Assembly: GCA_008638225.1 (NCBI GenBank)
Contig: VTPP01000014.1
Span: 1-32,980, forward strand
Source of the DNA: Pelagibacteraceae bacterium
Lineage (GTDB): Bacteria > Pseudomonadota > Alphaproteobacteria > Pelagibacterales > Pelagibacteraceae
Reading direction: 5' to 3'
Length of the DNA stretch: 32,980 bases
Position numbers and translations under genes: made by a program. Below are positions 7,509-14,532 of this stretch, one piece after another. Numbering within the stretch: the first letter of the stretch is position 1; every line of letters starts with the position of its first letter. Under the pieces are notes generated by a model, which made no database searches, had not been told where the DNA came from, and saw only the letters and a list, made by a program, of their open reading frames with translations.

Positions 7509-8552
7509 ATGATACCGACAAAAACCTACGCAGCCCTAGATCCAAAAAAACCGTTAACCGCATTTACCATCCAAAGAAGAAAACCGGGAAAGAATGATGT
7601 GCATATCAAAATTTTGTTTTGTGGAATTTGTCATACGGATATTCATCAAGCTCGTAATGAATGGGGCCACTCTATATTTCCCATGGTTCCAGGCCATGAG
7701 ATCGTTGGTCAAGTGGTTACAGTAGGAGCTTCAGTTAAAAAATTTAAAAAAGGAGATTATGTAGGAGTAGGCTGTATGGTTGATTCATGTGGTACCTGCA
7801 AAGATTGCAAAGATCATGTGGAGCAATTTTGTAATACTGTGTCGTACACCTACAACAGCCAAGATCCAAAAACCAAAGAAGTAACTTATGGTGGTTATGC
7901 AGACTCAATCGTTGTTAATCAAAAATTTGTTTTACGAGTTTCTAAAACAGCAAAGTTAGCAGCAGTTGCTCCTTTGTTGTGTGCGGGTATTACAACTTAT
8001 TCTCCACTTAAAAAATGGAAGGTGCAACCTGGACAAAAAGTAGGAGTGGTTGGACTAGGCGGACTTGGTCATATGGCGGTTAAAATTGCTAAAGCAATGA
8101 AAGCGCATGTAGTTGTATTCACCACATCTAATAATAAATCAGCAGATGCAAAAAGACTTGGAGCAAAAGAAGTAATTATTTCTAACAACGCTAATGAAAT
8201 GGCAAAGCATGCTTTAAGTTTTGATTTTATTTTGGATACGGTTGCAGCATCTCATGACATTGATCAATATTTAAACTTATTAAAAAGAGATGGAACTATG
8301 TGTTTAGTTGGGGTACCAAATGCACCGCATCCAGCAGTTAATCCTGGAAACTTAGTATTAAAAAGAAGACAACTAGTAGGCTCTTTAATTGGCGGAATTA
8401 AAGAAACACAAGAAATGTTAGATTTTTGCGCAAAGCATAAAATTGTATCTGATATTGAAACCATACCAATAAATTACATCAATACGGCTTATGAGCGTAT
8501 GCTTAAAAGTGATGTGAAATATCGTTTCGTCATTGATATGAAAACAATTTAG
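7509..8552 (+). CDS. Zinc-dependent alcohol dehydrogenase (CAD/YahK-like)
   Basis: Medium-chain dehydrogenase/reductase of 347 residues that interconverts an alcohol and an aldehyde with a nicotinamide cofactor. Catalytic zinc ligands appear in CGICHTD and PGHEIVG; the structural zinc loop is CGTCKDCKDHVEQFC. The Rossmann motif is GLGGLGH, followed by FTTSNNK at the end of the second strand, where the polar residues instead of an acidic one favour NADP(H). The overall pattern matches the cinnamyl-alcohol/YahK aldehyde-reductase group. It stands alone: divergent from fbpA upstream and followed by the zur promoter. A TATAAT at 7444-7449 may be its -10 element, but no good -35 partner is visible. 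Substrate cannot be told from sequence; aldehyde detoxification is a guess. Confidence 0.88.
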   Translation: MIPTKTYAALDPKKPLTAFTIQRRKPGKNDVHIKILFCGICHTDIHQARNEWGHSIFPMVPGHEIVGQVVTVGASVKKFKKGDYVGVGCMVDSCGTCKDCKDHVEQFCNTVSYTYNSQDPKTKEVTYGGYADSIVVNQKFVLRVSKTAKLAAVAPLLCAGITTYSPLKKWKVQPGQKVGVVGLGGLGHMAVKIAKAMKAHVVVFTTSNNKSADAKRLGAKEVIISNNANEMAKHALSFDFILDTVAASHDIDQYLNLLKRDGTMCLVGVPNAPHPAVNPGNLVLKRRQLVGSLIGGIKETQEMLDFCAKHKIVSDIETIPINYINTAYERMLKSDVKYRFVIDMKTI

Positions 8553-8611
8553 TTTTTAATATCTTCATTAGCCTTACCAATTACAGTCTAAAAAAAGTTA
8601 CTGGTTAACTA

Positions 8612-8641
8612 TTGACTTAGGGTAAAATGTTATGTTATAAC
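8612..8641 (+). promoter_or_regulatory. Promoter of the zur gene, apparently leaderless
   Basis: TTGACT (8612-8617) is followed after 17 bp by TTATAA (8635-8640), or after 18 bp by TATAAC. Transcription would start at about 8647-8649, at the ATG itself, so the mRNA would have essentially no 5' leader; no Shine-Dalgarno precedes the ATG. The -10 lies inside the 22-bp palindrome. Confidence 0.5.
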
Positions 8642-8648
8642 ATAACAT
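8627..8648. promoter_or_regulatory. Perfect 22-bp palindrome, Zur box
   Basis: ATGTTATGTTA followed by its exact inverse TAACATAACAT, ending at the base before the ATG of the Fur-family gene. The ATGTTATA-type core matches the general form of proteobacterial Zur boxes. It covers the -10 element and the transcription start, so it implies autorepression by zinc-loaded Zur and co-regulation of the coupled membrane-protein gene. Confidence 0.7.
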
Positions 8649-9014
8649 ATGACTAATACCGAGATAGTTCTTAATATTATTAAGCAATCACCCCAACCGT
8701 TAACTGCTTATGCAATTTTAGAGTTGTGTAAGAAAAAGAAAAAAGTTCAAGCCATGACTATTTACAGAGCGTTGAACTATTTGATGGAGCAAGGTGTCAT
8801 TCACAAATCTAATCAGCACAAAACTTTTTTGTTATGTAATCACAATCATAATAAAGCGCACAATCCAGCAATCGCTATTTGTAAAAAATGTGGTGATAGT
8901 GAGGAACTTAAATCTGAGCTATTTACAAATTTATTAAAAAAAATTCCTTTAAAAAAGTACTCTTTTTCTAGTTATGAAGTAGAAGTTGCAACAATTTGCA
9001 AAGGTTGTGCATAA
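8649..9014 (+). CDS. zur: Fur-family zinc uptake regulator (Zur-like)
   Basis: A 121-residue Fur-family repressor. The N-terminal winged helix spans about residues 1-60 (LTAYAILELCKKKK..VQAMTIYRALNYLMEQGVIHK). The C-terminal dimerisation part has a structural zinc site built from CKKC (78/81) and CKGC (117/120) and a second metal site with Cys63, the His-rich HNHNKAH segment (65-71) and Glu110. This Cys/His-rich pattern and the upstream Zur-type palindrome favour Zur over Fur, Mur or PerR. The protein is short for the family, lacking an N-terminal extension. The stop codon overlaps the start of the next gene (TAATG), so repressor and membrane protein are translated together. It would shut off zinc acquisition when zinc is plentiful. 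Confidence 0.85.
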   Translation: MTNTEIVLNIIKQSPQPLTAYAILELCKKKKKVQAMTIYRALNYLMEQGVIHKSNQHKTFLLCNHNHNKAHNPAIAICKKCGDSEELKSELFTNLLKKIPLKKYSFSSYEVEVATICKGCA

Positions 9015-9403
9015 TGGATCATACCCATCAACTTCCTGAATTTTTACATTTTATTTTAGAGATTAATTGGCTGCGAGGTTTTGTGTTTGGACTAGTCCAT
9101 ACTATTATTCCGTTAGTTGGTTTTTATTCTGGTTGGAGCATTAATCGCTTTCTAAAATTTGCATCAAATGGTTATGTAGCTGGAATTTTTGGCGTAGTAG
9201 TTGCCCATGTTATTGCAGATTTTATTGCATCGGTGCTTGACCCCAATTTACGTTCAGCTGCTTTAGGAATTGTCTTAGGGGGATTAATTCCTTTATTATT
9301 TATTCCTATTCTTGATAAATATATTGTGAAATCTAAACACCACATTGTAGTTGGAGATCATGATGATATTAAAAAAGATTTAAAAGACGATCATCAGCAC
9401 TAA
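9014..9403 (+). CDS. Small His-rich inner-membrane protein coupled to zur
   Basis: A 129-residue protein I do not recognise. Three hydrophobic segments can be drawn at about 22-44, 52-76 and 81-101. The N-terminus is MDHTHQ and the C-terminal tail, after the last membrane segment, contains HH (109-110), HDD (116-118) and ends DDHQH, all metal-binding types of residue. His29 lies in the first and His65 with Asp69 in the second membrane segment, as in metal transporters. The ATG at 9014 overlaps the zur stop (TAATG), which decides the start; an earlier ATG would lie inside zur. Position under the Zur box and the His-rich ends suggest a role in zinc import, storage or delivery, but this is inference. 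Confidence 0.72.
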   Translation: MDHTHQLPEFLHFILEINWLRGFVFGLVHTIIPLVGFYSGWSINRFLKFASNGYVAGIFGVVVAHVIADFIASVLDPNLRSAALGIVLGGLIPLLFIPILDKYIVKSKHHIVVGDHDDIKKDLKDDHQH

Positions 9404-9417
9404 CTACTTTGTTAGAT

Positions 9418-9891
9418 TTATTTAGATCGTAACTTAGCTCTATAGTCCCAAGGATATTCAAACGTCATAGACCACAAACCAAGCTTGTTTTGCTTGGCAT
9501 ATTCTTCATCTTCTATAAATTTGTTTGAGTATTTTCGGTAAGCAACAGCATAGCCATTTCTTACTAAGTATTTAGATAAGCTTTCTTCTCCGATAAAGCA
9601 TTCAGCAACTATTCTTTGATAACGATCAATCTCTTCATCTTTACAACTAACTTCACGGTTATTAATTTTATTTTGCAAAGCATCTTTAGCAATCACGCCG
9701 CACATAATAACCACACCATCTTTTTGGCAGGTTTGTTTTATTTCAGGGGCATCAATTCCAGAAAATCTATATTTTTTATCACCTATATGAATAGTGTCTC
9801 CATCGATAACAGCCACCATGGGTTTAGCAAGTGCTTGTCCGTATAATATAAAGAAACAGCAAAGAAAAAAATAAATGCCCCGCATGTTCAA
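9418..9891 (-). CDS. Secreted SNase-like (thermonuclease family) nuclease
   Basis: A 157-residue protein with a signal peptide (hydrophobic core about residues 6-20, cleavage near ALA-KP) and one staphylococcal-nuclease OB-fold domain. Visible active-site elements are VIDGDTI (metal-binding Asp), YRFSGIDAPE (catalytic Arg and conserved IDAPE) and DRYQRIVAECF (second Arg). Several cysteines (for example QTCQKDGVVIMCG, VSCKDEE and AECF) could form disulfides outside the cytoplasm. Predicted role: Ca2+-dependent cleavage of DNA or RNA in the periplasm or outside the cell, perhaps for nutrient recovery. It starts 6 bases after the Ca2+/Na+ exchanger stop and is probably in the same operon. Met1 and Met3 are both possible starts. 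Confidence 0.87.
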   Translation of the reverse strand: MNMRGIYFFLCCFFILYGQALAKPMVAVIDGDTIHIGDKKYRFSGIDAPEIKQTCQKDGVVIMCGVIAKDALQNKINNREVSCKDEEIDRYQRIVAECFIGEESLSKYLVRNGYAVAYRKYSNKFIEDEEYAKQNKLGLWSMTFEYPWDYRAKLRSK

Positions 9892-9897
9892 TGAAGC

Positions 9898-10821
9898 CTA
9901 AACGTTAAATAAAAAATATGAATAAACAATATAGCCAGCTAACATGCAAACTCCCATTCCTCTGCCGATTTGCGGACGAAATAATAGTAATAAAGAAAAT
10001 ATAATAGATGCGGCAAGCATTTCAATCATTCCAGCATGCAGCATTGCTGGGCTAATGGGAATGGGTTTAATGATAATGGTTAGTCCCAAAATTCCTAAAA
10101 TATTAAAAATATTACTGCCTACAATATTTCCAATAATCACGTCATTTTGTTTTTTGATCGATGCCAAAATGGCAGTGGTAAGTTCTGGTAAAGAAGTTCC
10201 AACCGCAACTACAGTTAAACCAATAACCACCTCAGAAATATTAAAAGACCTGGCAATGGTTACTGCAGACTCAATAAGTAAGTGACCACCTGCGATTAAT
10301 AAAAACAAACCGCCAAGACAATATAGTATGATTTTAATGTTTGTTTCGCTGCCTATGTTTGTATCTTCTGCATGATCAGCCACATCGGAGCGATAGGATA
10401 AAACGACGTATAGCAACAATAGTATTAAAAATATAATTCCTGTAATGGCGTTAAGTGCATCAAATAATTTACAAATATAAAGAGCAAAACTAGCCAGCAA
10501 CATTACCGCAACATCGGTAGTTGGCTTTGAACCTTTGATTAAAACCGGACTCAAGATAGCTGCAATGGCTACAATTAATAAAATATTTGCAATATTACTA
10601 CCAACAATATTACCAAGAGCAATATCCGGGTAGCCAGTTAACACCGCTTCAATGGTAACAACTAGTTCTGGTAAGCTAGTGCCAAAACCAATAATCACAA
10701 CACTAACTAGCATTTTTGAAACCTGAAATTTATAAGCTAAAGCTAATGTTCCATGCAGAATACTTTTTCCGCCAAAGTATAAAAGCACCAAGCTAAGACA
10801 AAATATAATATAAGCAATCAC
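9898..10821 (-). CDS. Calcium/sodium antiporter (CaCA family, YrbG-like)
   Basis: Inner-membrane cation exchanger of 307 residues with about 10 hydrophobic segments in two inverted halves. Each half carries the alpha-repeat pair typical of the CaCA superfamily: GFGTSLPELVVT with GNIVGSNIANIL in the first and AVGTSLPELTTA with GNIVGSNIFNIL in the second; the Glu residues and the Asn/Ser residues of these motifs bind the cation. It expels Ca2+ (or exchanges other cations) against Na+ or H+. The length is normal for YrbG. Upstream, between this gene and moeA, a TTGCGA-N17-TTATAT sequence on the minus strand could be its own promoter. The nuclease downstream, whose family needs Ca2+, follows after 6 bases. 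Confidence 0.93.
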   Translation of the reverse strand: MIAYIIFCLSLVLLYFGGKSILHGTLALAYKFQVSKMLVSVVIIGFGTSLPELVVTIEAVLTGYPDIALGNIVGSNIANILLIVAIAAILSPVLIKGSKPTTDVAVMLLASFALYICKLFDALNAITGIIFLILLLLYVVLSYRSDVADHAEDTNIGSETNIKIILYCLGGLFLLIAGGHLLIESAVTIARSFNISEVVIGLTVVAVGTSLPELTTAILASIKKQNDVIIGNIVGSNIFNILGILGLTIIIKPIPISPAMLHAGMIEMLAASIIFSLLLLFRPQIGRGMGVCMLAGYIVYSYFLFNV

Positions 10822-10894
10822 GTTACTATTTTAGCTTATTTGGGTTAATATAAAATAATTATATTTTTGTTCGCAACCAATACTACGGTTATAA

Positions 10895-12148
10895 TTATAG
10901 CAAACTAGCGTTTGAATAATTTGGAAAATAACAATCAATAATTTCGCCTTTTTTAAACTGTGATTTTCCGGAGGGGAATAGAGCCCAAATATTAGAGCTT
11001 ACTAGCGATTTAATTTTAAATGATTCTTGGCCTTGCAGCACTTCTACCGTTAGTGTTCCGTTTGGACGCGAAGTTAATTTACATTTTGCAAATCGAGTAG
11101 CATCCTTTTTTTTACTATAGCTTTGTTTCAGTTTTGCTTTGATCGGTTTTTCTTCACGCACTCCTAAAATATTCATTAAATAGGGATGGACGAAGAATCG
11201 AAAGCAAGCTGCTGCAGCAATAGGATTACCTGGTAATCCAAAAATAGTTTTTTGTTTTTTATTTATTTTGGCAAATAAGATTGGTTTTCCTGGACGGATC
11301 GCAACACTATTAAAAAAGTTAGATAAGGAAAAAGTCTTAATAACTTTTGGTACAAAATCAAATTTACCTGCAGAAACAGCACCAGATGTAATAATCATGT
11401 CGATATTTGAAGAAATCATTGTTTTAATTTTTTTATGAAATACTTTTTCATCATTATCTTTAAGGATTCCACCGTTGATAAAATGAAATAAGAAATTAGC
11501 ACTTAGAGACTGGATATAGTGATTATTAGAATTTCTAACTTTATAACTTGGAATATTTTCGTTATTAGAAATTTCATTTCCAGTTGAGAAAAATAATATA
11601 TTAGGCTTCTTTTTTACCTTTATCTTTTTAATCCCTAGTGTTTTTAAAGCTAGCAAATGATTGGGTTGAATAATGCTTCCTTTACTGACCACAACATCAT
11701 TTTTTTTATAATCTGAACCAGCAAATCGTACAAATAAATGTTTTGCAATTTTTTTATTAACGACAATATATTTTGCCTCTTGTTTAGAAGGGTAAAACTC
11801 TATTTGTTCAAACGGGATAATGGTATCAAATGGCTTTGGAATTATTCCACCTGTCATAATTTCTATAGCGCTCCATGCTTTAACTTTTTTATGAATAGGT
11901 TTGTTTCCTGGAATAACAGATCCAATAATTTTAAATTTTTTTGGATTTTTATTATTTATATTTTTAGTATCTTTTGAACAGATGGCATAACCATCAAAGG
12001 CAGCATTGTTTTCTCTAGGATAGCTAGTTGTAGACTTAATGTCTGTCGACGCCACTCGGCCCACACTATGACTGCTATGGATATATTCATCACCGATAGC
12101 GATAAGGGATTGTTTAAGAATTTGCTGTGCTTGTTTGTAACTAATCAT
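10895..12148 (-). CDS. moeA: Molybdopterin molybdenumtransferase MoeA
   Basis: MoeA (417 residues) inserts molybdate into adenylylated molybdopterin, completing the basic molybdenum cofactor. Domain order is normal: N-terminal part with PRENNAAFDGYAI (canonical NSAMDGYA), the TGGIIPKPFDTIIPFEQ segment, the catalytic MoCF-binding domain with FSTGNEI and ITSGAVSAGKFDFVP, the GLPGNPIAAAACF motif, and a C-terminal beta domain ending near residue 410. Some motif positions are unusual, for example GAVSAG where most members have GGVSVG. The start overlaps the end of mobA by 8 bases. The operon is divergent from the formate dehydrogenase operon, whose alpha subunit needs this cofactor. Confidence 0.94.
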   Translation of the reverse strand: MISYKQAQQILKQSLIAIGDEYIHSSHSVGRVASTDIKSTTSYPRENNAAFDGYAICSKDTKNINNKNPKKFKIIGSVIPGNKPIHKKVKAWSAIEIMTGGIIPKPFDTIIPFEQIEFYPSKQEAKYIVVNKKIAKHLFVRFAGSDYKKNDVVVSKGSIIQPNHLLALKTLGIKKIKVKKKPNILFFSTGNEISNNENIPSYKVRNSNNHYIQSLSANFLFHFINGGILKDNDEKVFHKKIKTMISSNIDMIITSGAVSAGKFDFVPKVIKTFSLSNFFNSVAIRPGKPILFAKINKKQKTIFGLPGNPIAAAACFRFFVHPYLMNILGVREEKPIKAKLKQSYSKKKDATRFAKCKLTSRPNGTLTVEVLQGQESFKIKSLVSSNIWALFPSGKSQFKKGEIIDCYFPNYSNASLL

Positions 12149-12755
12149 GCTGATTAAGAATATCTTCTGCTTTTGCTAAATCTTCTTTTGTATTAATGTT
12201 GAAAAAAGGATCAGTATCACCAGCATTGATGGTAATAGTTGATACGCCAACTTTATCAGCCCAAGTTTCAACTTTTCTTTCTCCTTTATTGACAACATCA
12301 TCTTCTAATTGATCTAATAACTCAACCGACCATAGTCCAAATATATTATGTCTAGTATTGTTGGATTTGATAAAAAAAAGCTTGCTGTCATTAGGTTTAA
12401 TATTGTTAAAAAATTCGTGCAGTAATTTTTTTTTAAAAAAAGGTGTATCAGACGGAAATGTTGAGATCCATTTATAATTTTTATTGTTATCTTTAACCCA
12501 TTTCATTGCAGTTAGTACTCCGCCTAATGGTCCTGCATTTTTTTGGTAATCTTCTATTTTTGAAATGTGCTTAGCTTTCTTAAATTTAATATCATTATTA
12601 GAGACGATTAAAATTTCAGGAAACTCATCAATAATTTCTGATAAGATATAATCAATCATGACAGTTCCTTGTAATCTAACTTGAGATTTATCCTGACCAA
12701 ATCTCTTTGATTGGCCACCTGCTAGCACAACACCCAAAATATTGTTATGATCCAT
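12141..12755 (-). CDS. mobA: Molybdenum cofactor guanylyltransferase MobA
   Basis: MobA adds GMP to Mo-molybdopterin to give the guanine dinucleotide cofactor required by DMSO-reductase-family enzymes such as the formate dehydrogenase alpha subunit encoded nearby. The nucleotide-binding motif LAGGQSKRFGQDKS is at the N-terminus, followed by NAGPLGGVLTAM and the FPSDTPFF metal-binding segment (canonical PCDxPF). I chose the ATG at 12755, giving 204 residues and the usual short stretch before LAGG. An in-frame ATG at 12773 would add six residues and lies 23 bases from the divergent gene; neither start has a clear Shine-Dalgarno. It overlaps moeA by 8 bases. Confidence 0.92.
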   Translation of the reverse strand: MDHNNILGVVLAGGQSKRFGQDKSQVRLQGTVMIDYILSEIIDEFPEILIVSNNDIKFKKAKHISKIEDYQKNAGPLGGVLTAMKWVKDNNKNYKWISTFPSDTPFFKKKLLHEFFNNIKPNDSKLFFIKSNNTRHNIFGLWSVELLDQLEDDVVNKGERKVETWADKVGVSTITINAGDTDPFFNINTKEDLAKAEDILNQHD

Positions 12756-12796
12756 TCGCAAAATATAAAACATTACATGATGAATGAAAGAAATTA

Positions 12797-13195
12797 ATGG
12801 ATTTAAAAATTTTAGAGATTGCTGCCAATACCGAAAATCATAAAGTCCTCCATAATTCTACTCATCAGTCTAAAAACAAAAATAGAATTTGCGGTGATGA
12901 AATGGAAATTAGCTTAGTAGTAGCAGAAGATGTGATTGAAGATATGGGCTACCAGTGCAAATCCTGCGCATATTGCCAGGCCTCTGTCAGTTTGCTTTCA
13001 AGAACAGTGAAGCAGAAAAATATTAAACAGGTCATTAGTTTTATTCATAGTGCGGAGCAGTTATTTGGTGATACCAAGATCATGTTAGAAAAAGACTGGG
13101 AAGAATTTAAGAATATTTTAGATAAAAAAAACATAGCAAGAAAAGAATGTTTGCTTCTTCCTTTAAGAACCGTTTTAAAAGCACTAAGCGTATAA
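12797..13195 (+). CDS. IscU/NifU-like iron-sulfur scaffold protein in the formate dehydrogenase operon
   Basis: A 132-residue protein resembling the NifU N-terminal/IscU/SufU scaffold. Three conserved cysteine positions of the family are recognisable: NRICGDEME (Cys32, canonical NPxCGD), the CKSCAYCQASVSLLS segment (Cys54/57/60, canonical GCxxxxAS) and RKECLLLPLRTV (Cys118). The middle segment is richer in cysteine than standard IscU. It is the first gene of the plus-strand operon with HPP protein, fdhD and the formate dehydrogenase subunits, separated from the next gene by 3 bases. The natural inference is that it supplies or repairs iron-sulfur clusters for the many-cluster formate dehydrogenase. 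A general housekeeping scaffold role is less likely from its position. Confidence 0.78.
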   Translation: MDLKILEIAANTENHKVLHNSTHQSKNKNRICGDEMEISLVVAEDVIEDMGYQCKSCAYCQASVSLLSRTVKQKNIKQVISFIHSAEQLFGDTKIMLEKDWEEFKNILDKKNIARKECLLLPLRTVLKALSV

Positions 13196-13198
13196 ATA

Positions 13199-13672
13199 AT
13201 GAAAACACTAAAAGCTAATTTTCTTAAGGCAGTCATTGCAGGTATTTGCTCAGCTGGAACCATTGGGATTTTAGCGGTATTAACCTACAAAACTACATTT
13301 GGTATTTTTTTAGCAGCTTCATTCGGATCTTCTATGGTTTTGTTATTTGCTTTTCCCGAAAGTCCATTTGCACAACCAAAAAATGTTTTTTTTGGCCATC
13401 TGTTAACAGCTTTGGTCGGCGTAGTGTTTGCTCAATATATTGCATTACCTATGTACGTTAATATATCTGTGGCAGTTGGTGTTGGAATATTTTTAATGAT
13501 CCTTTTTAATGTAGTGCATCCTCCCGCAGGCGGAAATCCAATTATGGTTATTGTTGCAGGTGTATCGTATGAATATCTAATCAATCCAATTATTCTTGGT
13601 TCATTTATTATGTTAGCGTTGGCAATCGTAATAAATAAATTAGTATTAAAAAAGAATTATCCAGTCCGCTAA
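13199..13672 (+). CDS. HPP-family membrane protein
   Basis: A 157-residue integral membrane protein with four or five hydrophobic segments. The family signatures are visible as ASFGSSMVLLFAFPESPFAQPKN and the name-giving HPPAGGNP near residues 112-119. HPP proteins are small transporter-like proteins; a cyanobacterial member is a nitrite transporter. Here the gene lies between the scaffold gene and fdhD, 3 and 4 bases apart, so it is surely co-transcribed with formate dehydrogenase. Because formate and nitrite are similar anions and share the FNT channels in other bacteria, uptake of formate (or of molybdate or nitrite) is a reasonable guess, but sequence alone does not show the substrate. 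Confidence 0.85.
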   Translation: MKTLKANFLKAVIAGICSAGTIGILAVLTYKTTFGIFLAASFGSSMVLLFAFPESPFAQPKNVFFGHLLTALVGVVFAQYIALPMYVNISVAVGVGIFLMILFNVVHPPAGGNPIMVIVAGVSYEYLINPIILGSFIMLALAIVINKLVLKKNYPVR

Positions 13673-13676
13673 TTAC

Positions 13677-14516
13677 ATGAATGCAAAATACAAAGTCTTA
13701 AAATTTAAATCCAAACAATTAGAAGAGGTAGATGACCTTGTCTCTATTGAAGAGCCGCTTGAAATTTCTATTAAATATAAAGAGAAAGATACGTGGCTTA
13801 CCCAGATACTGTCGATTACGATGAGAACACCAGGTTATGATGAAGATTTAGTTCGAGGCTTTTTGTTTAATGAACAAATTGTCGAAGATATGCAGCATAT
13901 TCAATCGATAGAAAGTTTTGGTGATAAAGTAGGTCTCTATAATATTCAAAACAAAATACTCGCGACGTTAAACAATGCTCATAATGTTAATATTTCAAAA
14001 ATTAAAAGAGATTTTATAACTAATTCTTCCTGCGGGGTTTGCGGTAAATCTTCACTTGATGCCCTTGATATAATTAAAAAAGACAAGCCGTCTCTAACGC
14101 AGCCAAAATTATCTGCAGAAGTAATTATTAAGTCTCCAAATACTTTAAGAGCTAATCAGTCTGAATTTTCTAAAACAGGAGGAATTCATGCTAGTGGTTT
14201 ATTTGCAAGCACGGGAGAATTAGTTGCGATACGCGAAGATGTGGGAAGACATAACGCTTTAGATAAATTAATTGGAAGCATAGTAACTAAGAATCAGCTT
14301 CAACCTAATAATCAATTTATTACTTGTTCAGGCAGATTAAACTTCGAACTCGTGCAAAAAGTGTTAATGACTAACATTGGAATTATGATTGGAGTTGGTG
14401 CTCCAACCAGTCTTGCTATTGATTTGGCAAACAAATTCAACATGACCTTAATTGGTTTTGTGAAAAACGACAGTTTTAATATCTATACGAACAAGCAAAA
14501 GTTAATTATAAATTAA
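13677..14516 (+). CDS. fdhD: Formate dehydrogenase accessory sulfurtransferase FdhD
   Basis: FdhD (279 residues, normal length) carries sulfur from a cysteine desulfurase to the molybdenum cofactor of formate dehydrogenase, which is essential for activity. The catalytic loop is SSCGVCGKSS with Cys119 and Cys122; the flanking MRTPGYDEDLVRGFLF, GGIHASGLF, REDVGRHNALDKLIG and SGRLNFELVQK segments are all family signatures. It precedes the beta subunit gene by 16 bases. The Rhodobacter/Cupriavidus equivalent is called fdsC. Its presence with a complete CxxC loop supports a sulfurated, active formate dehydrogenase. Confidence 0.96.
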   Translation: MNAKYKVLKFKSKQLEEVDDLVSIEEPLEISIKYKEKDTWLTQILSITMRTPGYDEDLVRGFLFNEQIVEDMQHIQSIESFGDKVGLYNIQNKILATLNNAHNVNISKIKRDFITNSSCGVCGKSSLDALDIIKKDKPSLTQPKLSAEVIIKSPNTLRANQSEFSKTGGIHASGLFASTGELVAIREDVGRHNALDKLIGSIVTKNQLQPNNQFITCSGRLNFELVQKVLMTNIGIMIGVGAPTSLAIDLANKFNMTLIGFVKNDSFNIYTNKQKLIIN

Positions 14517-14532
14517 GTATCTAAATATAATT

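Noticed and set aside
9400-9420. Small hairpin CTAAC...GTTAG between the convergent zur-linked gene and nuclease gene
   Set aside because: Five pairs, AT-rich, weak T-run; not convincing as a terminator.
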